Shown piece by piece: positions 57,698 to 64,000 of a stretch of DNA of 64,000 nucleotides. The translations under genes and the position numbers were made by a program. Below the pieces are notes generated by a model, which saw only the letters and a list, made by a program, of their open reading frames with translations, was not told the origin of the DNA and made no database searches. Numbering within the stretch: the first letter of the stretch is position 1; every line of letters begins with the position of its first letter. This DNA comes from Brevibacterium sediminis (GTDB lineage Bacteria > Actinomycetota > Actinomycetes > Actinomycetales > Brevibacteriaceae). The stretch lies in NCBI RefSeq assembly GCF_013623905.1, contig NZ_JABKDD010000003.1, positions 186,001 through 250,000 on the forward strand, written 5' to 3'.

Positions 57698-58639
57698 ATG
57701 AACCAGGCATATTCCTCACCGCGCAGAAGGCACAGCCCCGCGAAGGGCATCACCGCATTGATCTTCGGGATCCTCTATGCGGCATTCCTGCTTCTCCACG
57801 ATCTGCTGCCGACGCGGATGGGCATCGCGCTCATCCTCGAATCGGTGCTGCCGTGGACGGGAATCGTCCTCGCGCTCGTGCTGCTCATGTTCCTCATCCG
57901 CTTCTCGTGGCTCTCGGCCATCGGGTTCCTCGTGCCTGCTCTCGTGTGGACGGGGATGTTCGGCCCTGCCCTGCTGCCGAATGAGGATTCCAGTGATCCG
58001 GACCTGACGGTGGCCACCCACAATGTGGGGGCGAGGATGCCACAGCCCACGGCTGCCGCGCAGAACATCGTCGGACGTGATCCGGACATCGTCACGATCC
58101 AGGAACTCGAATCCCTGTCCGGCAAGATCATCCACAAGGAGCTCGACTCCTCGTTCGAGCATTCGCAGGTCGTCGACACCATCGGCGTGTGGTCGAAGTG
58201 GCCGATGTCGGAGCCCGAGGAGGTCGACCTCGGTCTGCAGTGGCCGCGCGCATTCGCGACCACGATCTCAACCGATCACGGTGACATCCGCTTCTATGCC
58301 GTGCATATGCCTTCGGTGCGCCCGGGGCACGAATCGATGCGCAACGCAGCTCTGCGCCGCCTGGCCACGACAATGGAGACCGATGGTGCCGAGCATGTCA
58401 TCATCGCCGGCGACTTCAACACGGCGACCACGGACAACAATATGGAGACCTTGGTGCCGCCGCTGCAGGATACCCGGGAAGAGGCCCGAGGCGGCTTCGG
58501 CTTCACCTGGCCCTCCCAGTTCCCCGTCACCCGGCTCGACCATGTCCTCTACCGAGGTTTCGACGCCACCTCCGACGAGGTGCTCGAACGCGGATCGAGC
58601 GACCACCGCGCCGTCCTCGCCGGACTCGACCTCAAGTAG
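57698..58639 (+). CDS. membrane-anchored endonuclease/exonuclease/phosphatase family protein
   Basis: The 313-residue protein has three N-terminal TM helices (about residues 18-36, 41-65, 69-90), then an EEP domain facing outward: LTVATHNVGARMPQP, IVTIQELESL, FYAVHMPSVRPGHES, VIIAGDFNTATTDNNM, RLDHVLYRGF and GSSDHRAVLAGL. These are the metal- and phosphate-binding motifs of the DNase I/sphingomyelinase-like superfamily. The substrate could be nucleic acid or a phosphodiester lipid. A TAAGAT box lies 9 nt before the ATG. It converges on marP, 6 bp between stops. Confidence 0.87.
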   Translation: MNQAYSSPRRRHSPAKGITALIFGILYAAFLLLHDLLPTRMGIALILESVLPWTGIVLALVLLMFLIRFSWLSAIGFLVPALVWTGMFGPALLPNEDSSDPDLTVATHNVGARMPQPTAAAQNIVGRDPDIVTIQELESLSGKIIHKELDSSFEHSQVVDTIGVWSKWPMSEPEEVDLGLQWPRAFATTISTDHGDIRFYAVHMPSVRPGHESMRNAALRRLATTMETDGAEHVIIAGDFNTATTDNNMETLVPPLQDTREEARGGFGFTWPSQFPVTRLDHVLYRGFDATSDEVLERGSSDHRAVLAGLDLK

Positions 58640-58645
58640 TCGGGG

Positions 58646-59836
58646 TCAGTTCGTGCACTGGCCTGTCGGCTGCGGTGTGCGCTCGGCGGCACCTGCGTCC
58701 AGTTCATCGGCGATCTCGGCTCGGGTGAGGGCGTAGCCGGTTTCGTCATCGGTGGCGGAGCGGGCGAAGACCATGCCGACGACGTTTCCGTCGGCGTCGA
58801 TGAGCGGGCCGCCCGAATTGCCTTCCCTGACGATTCCGCGCAGTGCATAGACCTCGCGGACGACCGACTGCGAATCGTAGATGTCGAGTCCGCGGGCGTT
58901 GATCTTCTCCCGCACTCGGGTCGGTGAGATCGTATAGGGACCGTTCGCGGGGAATCCGACGACGACAGAGTCGTCTCCCGGTCCGAGCCCGTTGCCGAAG
59001 TCGAGAGCGGGAGCATCGAGACCCTGGACCCGGAGCACGGCCACATCGGCTTCGGCGTCGAATTCGACCACCTCGGCGCGGTAGGGCCTGCCCTTGCCCC
59101 CGACCTGTACGGCCAACTCAGTGGATCCGGCCACGACGTGGGCGTTGGTGGCGACGAGTCCGTCTTCATAGACGAAGCCGGAGCCTTCCGAACCAGTGGC
59201 GCAGCTGGTGGCCGTCGTCGTGATCTTGACGACCGAGTCCTCGACGCTGCGTCCGACGTCGACCATGCCTTCGTCGGGTTCTCCGACTCCGCGGATCTGT
59301 TCGGGCTGCCCGGAGAACACCTGAGGGAATCCGGAGGCGCTCAGTCCTTTCGCCAGTCCGCCCAGGGCGTTCTGGGAGGAGTAGGGAATGGTGCGGTCGA
59401 TCGCGGCGATGACGGAGGAGTCGGCGACCCAGCGGTTGGGTTCGACGAGCGGGGTGGTGCGGATGAATCCGGCGGCGAGCCAGATGACGAGGACATAGAC
59501 GATTCCGGCGGTGACGGTGCCGCCGACGGCGTCGATGCCCTGGCCGAGGTCGGAGTCCATATTGTTCTTGATCCACGCCCCGATGCCGCTGCCGGCGAAG
59601 GCGAAGAGGACGCTGAGGACCAACGGCATCGAGGCCAGCAGCATGAGCACGCCCTGGTTGTCCATGACGTCGGTGCCGGCGCTCAGCGATTCGACGAGCG
59701 GGGAGAGCAATCGGCCGAGGATCCAGCCGACGATGAAGCCCGCCGCCGTTCCGAGGGCGGTGATGATGCCCTGGCGGAACCCGGCGAAGAGCGCCCCGAT
59801 GCCGAGGACGATGAGGAGAATGTCGAAGATCGTCAC
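58646..59836 (-). CDS. MarP family membrane serine protease
   Basis: The 396-residue protein has a four-helix CvpA-like membrane part (residues 1 to about 125, with ALGTAAGFIVGWILGRLLSP) and an extracytoplasmic chymotrypsin-like domain with His in VATNAHVVAG (about 236), Asp in DAEADVAVLRV (about 266) and Ser in REGNSGGPLIDADG (about 343). In Mycobacterium, MarP is an acid- and oxidative-stress protease that acts on peptidoglycan enzymes. The same order of domains is present here. It lies 9 bp downstream of the PrsW-type gene, so the two proteases are probably cotranscribed. Confidence 0.9.
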   Translation of the reverse strand: MTIFDILLIVLGIGALFAGFRQGIITALGTAAGFIVGWILGRLLSPLVESLSAGTDVMDNQGVLMLLASMPLVLSVLFAFAGSGIGAWIKNNMDSDLGQGIDAVGGTVTAGIVYVLVIWLAAGFIRTTPLVEPNRWVADSSVIAAIDRTIPYSSQNALGGLAKGLSASGFPQVFSGQPEQIRGVGEPDEGMVDVGRSVEDSVVKITTTATSCATGSEGSGFVYEDGLVATNAHVVAGSTELAVQVGGKGRPYRAEVVEFDAEADVAVLRVQGLDAPALDFGNGLGPGDDSVVVGFPANGPYTISPTRVREKINARGLDIYDSQSVVREVYALRGIVREGNSGGPLIDADGNVVGMVFARSATDDETGYALTRAEIADELDAGAAERTPQPTGQCTN

Positions 59837-59845
59837 CGCTGGAAC

Positions 59846-61588
59846 TTACCGCACAGTCTGTTGGGAGGCTGTCTGTTTGGAGGCCGCGAGCAGACGTTCA
59901 CGGGCGTCGGCGAACTGCTGGAGTTCGGCCCGTTCGATCTTGCGTTCCTGTTCTCCGCCGATTCCGGCGAGCACGCGCATCCGCGTCGTCGACAGCTTGC
60001 CGGAGGTGCGGATCATGGTCTTCATCTCCTCCTTGCCGCCCGGGAACGACTTCGCCCAGTCGCGTCCGTTCTTCCGGCCCTTCCAGGTGCCGAGCATGTC
60101 GACCTCGGCATGGGTGAGCCAACCGGAGTTCGCATAGTCACCGAGCATGTTCTGAGTGTGCATGCGTTCGCTGCGGCGCAGGATGAGACCGAGCGTCACC
60201 CAGGCGGCGGAGAGGATGACGCTGAGGACGACGAGGCCGATGATCTGCGGAAGCATTCCGCCCATCACGTCACTGGTCGCTTGGCCGAGGACACCGAGGA
60301 ACGTCATCGAGGCGTTCCAGAAACCGTGCAGGATCATGCCGAGTGCAAGTCCGGGCAGCCACATGAGGATGAGTGACCACCACGGCCATTTGCGGGCGGC
60401 GAGTCCGATCGACACACCAGCGCAGGTTGAGAACGCCGTGTGGAGCAGCGGCGATCCGAGGCAGCGCATGGCGAACGTCATGGCGAGGCCCAGAAACTCG
60501 CCGTCGTTCCACGACTGGCCGAGGTAGAGGATGTTCTCTGTGAAGGCGAAGCCCGCACCGATGAGCGAACCGTAGACGAGCCCGTCGAGGGGCCCTTCGA
60601 AATAGCGGCGAGCGGCAAGGACGATGACGAGGAGGAGGACGGTCTTCGTCGATTCCTCGAGGATCGGAGCTTGAATCACCGCACCGATGACGTCGGGCAC
60701 ACCATTGATGCCGATCATATAGAGCGCGACCTCACCGACGAGTGAGAAGCCGAGGGTGAGGATAACCGAGGCGACAGCACCCCAGAGGAGACAGATGCCC
60801 AGGAGGAGCTTCGGCTGCGGTCTCCAGCGGTCGAGCCAGAGGACGTAGGCGATTATGCCGAGAAGAGGGATCGCCGCGAGTCCGATGAGACCGAAGAGGC
60901 GGACGCCGAAGCTCAGTCCGCCGAGCAGGGCAAGTAATGCCAATCCGATGACAAGCCCGACGAGTACGAGGATTGCAGCGACGAGCCGGACGATGTTTCC
61001 GGTCGAGTCGGGTTCGGTCTCCGGTTGTGTTTTCCGCACGGCGCCGGTCCAGGGAGTGTCGGTGACGACCTGCTGGGGTGCCTGCATGCCTGCACGGATA
61101 CGCATCTCCTGCGTCACCGTCGGAGCAAACCGCGGCTGAGCATAGACGCGGGCCTGCGCAGGCGGGGGCGCGTACATCACCGGCTGGCCAGGCATGGGTT
61201 GACCAGCCATGGATTGGCCCGGCATCGGCTGCATCTGAGGCTGCATGGGTCGGCCGGGTGCCTGCATCGGCTGTCCCTGCATGGGCGGTTGGTTCTGCGG
61301 CGGCATGGGTCGACCCGGCGCTGGGGGCCGATTCTGTCCCTGCATGGGCGGCTGCTGCGGCCGCGACCCGCCGGGTTGCTGCTGGTTCGGCTGCTGCGAC
61401 CCCTGTGGTCGCGGCCGGAACCGATCATGATTCTGCGGCTGCCCCTGCTGCGGATTGTGTGGCTGCGGCGGAGGGACCTGGCCCTGAGGCGGCATCTGTC
61501 CCTGTGCCGGGGGCACGTTCGGGTTCGGTGGGCCCTGCACCTGGGGCGGCTGCGGTCTCTGCGAACCGGGACCGTTCTGTGCCGACAT
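59846..61588 (-). CDS. PrsW family intramembrane metalloprotease with long Pro/Gln-rich N-terminus
   Basis: The 580-residue protein begins with about 190 residues of low-complexity Pro/Gln/Met/Gly sequence containing repeats such as MQGQPMQ and MPGQSMAGQPMPGQP, predicted cytoplasmic. About eight TM helices follow, with the PrsW motifs APILEESTKTVLLLV, GAGFAFTENILYLG, LLHTAFSTCAGVSIGLA and MILHGFWNASM; the Glu pair and two His are the probable zinc site. PrsW in Bacillus cleaves an anti-sigma factor. ATG 61588 follows GAAGGACAG. It is followed by marP. Confidence 0.88.
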   Translation of the reverse strand: MSAQNGPGSQRPQPPQVQGPPNPNVPPAQGQMPPQGQVPPPQPHNPQQGQPQNHDRFRPRPQGSQQPNQQQPGGSRPQQPPMQGQNRPPAPGRPMPPQNQPPMQGQPMQAPGRPMQPQMQPMPGQSMAGQPMPGQPVMYAPPPAQARVYAQPRFAPTVTQEMRIRAGMQAPQQVVTDTPWTGAVRKTQPETEPDSTGNIVRLVAAILVLVGLVIGLALLALLGGLSFGVRLFGLIGLAAIPLLGIIAYVLWLDRWRPQPKLLLGICLLWGAVASVILTLGFSLVGEVALYMIGINGVPDVIGAVIQAPILEESTKTVLLLVIVLAARRYFEGPLDGLVYGSLIGAGFAFTENILYLGQSWNDGEFLGLAMTFAMRCLGSPLLHTAFSTCAGVSIGLAARKWPWWSLILMWLPGLALGMILHGFWNASMTFLGVLGQATSDVMGGMLPQIIGLVVLSVILSAAWVTLGLILRRSERMHTQNMLGDYANSGWLTHAEVDMLGTWKGRKNGRDWAKSFPGGKEEMKTMIRTSGKLSTTRMRVLAGIGGEQERKIERAELQQFADARERLLAASKQTASQQTVR

Positions 61589-61978
61589 AGTCTGTCCTTC
61601 TGCGATGGGGGAATTTCCGCTCACCTCAGTCTAGAGTCCCAGCCCGCCGTGAACGGCCCCGCCGTGTATCCGTCCAGCAACACTTCAGCCGACTGCCACG
61701 TTCTTCAAACGACGTCCCCCGCCCCACTCAACCATTTTCGACTGTGGATGGACGCAGTTTCGTCGACTCTGTGTCGGCGGGGGAACCAGACGGCCGTCAG
61801 ACCGCCCCTGCACCCACGACCGTCGCCCGACGGTCGGCATCGCCCACCACACGCACCCGACGCGGCCGTTCCTCCCCGGGGCCACTCCCCTCCCTGCAGC
61901 GACCAGCACCTCCCCCACTCACACGTCAGAACCTGTGGACGCTCAAAGCGGTATCCACAGCCCCTCAATCAGCCCTAG
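61589..61978. other. 390-bp gap without a gene (prsW and LPXTG gene promoters)
   Basis: On the minus strand TAGACT (61628-61633) is a likely -10 box for the PrsW gene, giving a leader of about 33 nt. Near the other end CTGTGGA (61933-61939) and TCCACAG (61954-61960) form a small inverted repeat 19 bp before the LPXTG gene. No open frame with convincing codon pattern is seen between. Confidence 0.5.
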
Positions 61979-63958
61979 ATGACCAGCCAGCGCCCAATGT
62001 CGAATCGGTCCATGATCACTCTCAGAATCGCATCGCTGCGCACCGCGCTGCTGCTCACCGTCCTCACAATCGCTTCGCTCATCGGGCTGGGACCGGCCAT
62101 GGCCGCGGGACCGCCGGTCGGCCTCGGCGAGGTTCCGGTGCACACCGCACCCAACGCCTACGGTCCGGGCATCTGGCACCATGCGAAACAGGGCAAGACC
62201 TGGTACGGCTCCTACCGGACCTTCCCTGACACCTCCGCCTACTGCATCGATGCGGGCAAGAAGTCTCCGCTGCCGAAGCACTTCAAGAATGCGAAGGCCG
62301 ACACGGTCATCTCGGCTCGCACAGCGTGGGCACTGCACGAATATGCCGGCTCGACGTCGAAAGATGTGCAGGCCGCGTTGAGCGCGATGGCCCGACTCGA
62401 CAAGGCGCTCCCCCACGATCACAAGGTGCCGCCGCAGAAGCCGGCCGATCTGGGCAAGAAGTTCGCGGCGGCCGCGAAGAAGCACTCGACGATCCTCGCC
62501 GAGGCCAAGAAGTTGGCCGGTCCCTACACCCTCGACATCAGCCTCGAGCCGGTCATGCGCATGCCCGTGCTCGAACCCTATGCCGCCCCGGAATCCACCA
62601 CTTCTCCTGACTCCTGGGCCTCCGACAAAACTGACAAGCCGAAGGTCCTCGGTACTCCCACCGATGAGGCGACGCTGACGGTGTCCCTGCTCAGCGCCTC
62701 AGGTGCACAGGTCCCCGACGTTCCTGTCACGCTCAAGACCACCGGCACTGCGAAAGCCCCGACGACTGTGACCACGGGGAAGGAACCCGTGGCCACGACA
62801 CTGCGGGCGAGCGCCCCCGGCACTCTGTCCGTGACCGCCTCGGCGAAGGTCGCCCCGCAGACCGTGCGCGTCTTCGAACCGACGTCCGGCACTCGGGTAC
62901 AGCGAGTCATCACCCCGGACACCCCCGATTCCGTCACGGACAAGGCGTCACTGGAGCTGAGTTCCCAGCCGAAGGTGACCACCGAGATCTCCGACCAGAC
63001 ACCGACACCGGGTGAGACGGTCACCGACGAATTCACCGTCTCCGGCCTCATCGGCGACCACACCGTCACCGTCGAACACACCCTGTGGCAGACCGCGACG
63101 GCACCGAGGCAGGGCATCAAGAACGATGACGCTCGCGAAATCGGATCCGTGACCTCGAAGAATGTCGGCAACGGCACCCACACATCCGACGAGATCACCG
63201 TGCCCGAGGACTTCCGCGGCTGGCTGTACTTCACCGAGACGATCGCCGGGGACAAGGCAACGAAGGAATGGAAGGGAATCCACGGCCAACCCCGTGAGAC
63301 GGGGTTCGCCCCGTGGACTCCGACCGCCGACACCGAGGCAGTGCTCGAGGGGACATCTACCCACGACGAGGTGGCCGTGACCGGACTGCGGCCGGGTTCC
63401 GAAGCCGTCCTCACCATCACCGCCTACCACGTGGAGACCGAGCCCGCGCAGTCGAAGAAGCCCGACGGCACCGAGCTGTCCGTGCAGGACTTCACCGTCA
63501 ACGCCGACGAGAACGGCCGCGTCGAGATCGACACGGAGCCGATCGACATGCCCGTCGGCTGGGTCACCTATGTGACGGCGATCGAGGGCAGCGACGTCAA
63601 CAAGGCGTGGACGAGCGACTGGGGCGTTCCCGCCGAGACCGTGCACCGCCCACCCGAGGAGAAGCCGTCGACTCCCCCGGAAGAACCCAGCACGCCGCCG
63701 GAGGAGCCAAGCACCCCTCCGGCTCCCCCGGAACAGCCGGAGAATCCTGAGGCCCCGGAGAAACCCGAATCTCCACCGGTCGAACCGGTCGCGGAAACTC
63801 CCGAGACCCCCGCATCTCCGGCGGCCCCGGCACCATCCGGTGAGCTGCCCCGCACCGGCACGACAGGCAACGGGATGCTCATCGGCCTGGGCATCGTCCT
63901 CGTCGGACTCGGCTCGACGATCCTGCTGATTTCCGGCAGCCGCCGCGAGACGGACTGA
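61979..63958 (+). CDS. LPXTG-anchored surface protein with candidate thioester domain
   Basis: The 659-residue protein has a signal peptide ending about residue 43 (GPAMAA), an N-terminal domain with the only cysteine (Cys89 in SAYCIDAG) and Gln131 in DVQAALSAM, which fit the YC and hydrophobic-Q-x-A-hydrophobic signatures of Gram-positive thioester adhesin domains. Beta-rich repeats of about 100 residues follow (TLTVSLLSASGAQVPDVPV; TVTVEHTLWQTA; AVLTITAYHVET). Next is a wall-spanning Pro/Glu region with PEEPSTPP repeats, then the sortase signal LPRTG, a hydrophobic helix and RRETD. It should be covalently attached to peptidoglycan. A first ATG at 61979 is used without a ribosome-binding site; ATG 61997 and 62012 are in frame. 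Confidence 0.85.
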   Translation: MTSQRPMSNRSMITLRIASLRTALLLTVLTIASLIGLGPAMAAGPPVGLGEVPVHTAPNAYGPGIWHHAKQGKTWYGSYRTFPDTSAYCIDAGKKSPLPKHFKNAKADTVISARTAWALHEYAGSTSKDVQAALSAMARLDKALPHDHKVPPQKPADLGKKFAAAAKKHSTILAEAKKLAGPYTLDISLEPVMRMPVLEPYAAPESTTSPDSWASDKTDKPKVLGTPTDEATLTVSLLSASGAQVPDVPVTLKTTGTAKAPTTVTTGKEPVATTLRASAPGTLSVTASAKVAPQTVRVFEPTSGTRVQRVITPDTPDSVTDKASLELSSQPKVTTEISDQTPTPGETVTDEFTVSGLIGDHTVTVEHTLWQTATAPRQGIKNDDAREIGSVTSKNVGNGTHTSDEITVPEDFRGWLYFTETIAGDKATKEWKGIHGQPRETGFAPWTPTADTEAVLEGTSTHDEVAVTGLRPGSEAVLTITAYHVETEPAQSKKPDGTELSVQDFTVNADENGRVEIDTEPIDMPVGWVTYVTAIEGSDVNKAWTSDWGVPAETVHRPPEEKPSTPPEEPSTPPEEPSTPPAPPEQPENPEAPEKPESPPVEPVAETPETPASPAAPAPSGELPRTGTTGNGMLIGLGIVLVGLGSTILLISGSRRETD

Positions 63959-63967
63959 GAAGTGAGC

Positions 63968-64000
63968 TCAGGGGTGTTCTCCGCCGATCGTGCCGGCGAG
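63968..64000 (-). CDS. possible 3' end of a gene entering from the right edge
   Basis: Reading leftward from the window edge, one frame gives LAGTIGGEHP followed by TGA at 63968-63970. The start and nearly the whole gene lie outside the window, so the product cannot be named. Confidence 0.3.
   Translation of the reverse strand, partial: LAGTIGGEHP

Noticed and set aside
61933..61960. CTGTGGA/TCCACAG resembling paired DnaA boxes
   Set aside because: Each differs from the consensus and they are better explained as a small inverted repeat in a promoter region.

Overview
The window is GC-rich, tightly packed actinobacterial chromosome. The sortase-type LPXTG protein, MarP-type protease, HspR-type HAIR operator, paired TadA/TadA-associated genes, homodimeric AceE and many promoters of the TANNNT class placed 6-7 nt before start codons all fit Actinomycetota. 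The overall gene set most resembles Brevibacterium or a close relative; this is inference from gene content only, and no alignment was run.

Layout. 1-3 kb: the 5' end of a Clp ATPase gene under a HAIR motif, then a TetR regulator translationally coupled to a 14-TM MFS exporter. 3-5.3 kb: a DUF3152 lipoprotein protease-like gene and two tandem glyoxalase-like (VOC) genes. 5.5-13.3 kb: a six-gene operon of dipeptide-type ABC importer, luciferase-like flavin monooxygenase and a fused CMD/alkylhydroperoxidase protein (the KPN_01854/KPN_01858/Avi_7169/Avi_7170 type of cluster, substrate unknown). 13.4-17.8 kb: aldehyde dehydrogenase with DUF779 partner, GNAT genes, a small membrane protein and an AI-2E family permease. 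17.9-28.9 kb: an M3 peptidase fused to a YbaK domain, queuosine-precursor transporter, Tgt, homocysteine methyltransferase, a 2OG-Fe(II) oxygenase, a GlcD-like oxidase, an HisC-like aminotransferase and malate:quinone oxidoreductase.

29-54 kb is a large purine catabolism region. NCS2 permease brings in purines; GuaD and XdhABC make urate; Uox, UraH and UraD make allantoin; AllB makes allantoate; a ureidoglycine aminohydrolase (AllE type) acts further down; Gcl, Hyi, GlxR and GlxK turn glyoxylate into 2-phosphoglycerate. An IclR regulator, a malic enzyme, AceE and a DUF6986 TIM-barrel protein sit in the same block. Allantoate amidohydrolase and ureidoglycolate lyase are not visible here. Similar short palindromes (TTCC-N7-GGAA and TTCGG-type) lie before iclR/malic enzyme, uraD/glxK, hyi, allB and the NCS2 gene, which suggests one regulon.

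54.6-64 kb: tRNA-Ser(CGA), tadA and its partner, upp, an orphan winged-helix regulator, a membrane-anchored EEP-family protein, MarP protease, a PrsW-type protease with a long Pro/Gln-rich tail and an LPXTG surface protein that carries candidate thioester-domain motifs.

The most unusual non-coding structure is a family of three perfect palindromes of 46-58 bp at 40.2, 41.4 and 46.7 kb, abutting stop codons; two copies share a 17-nt flank that includes the TAA stop codon of two unrelated genes, and the arms differ by compensatory changes. Several other large intergenic hairpins of unrelated sequence lie at gene ends.
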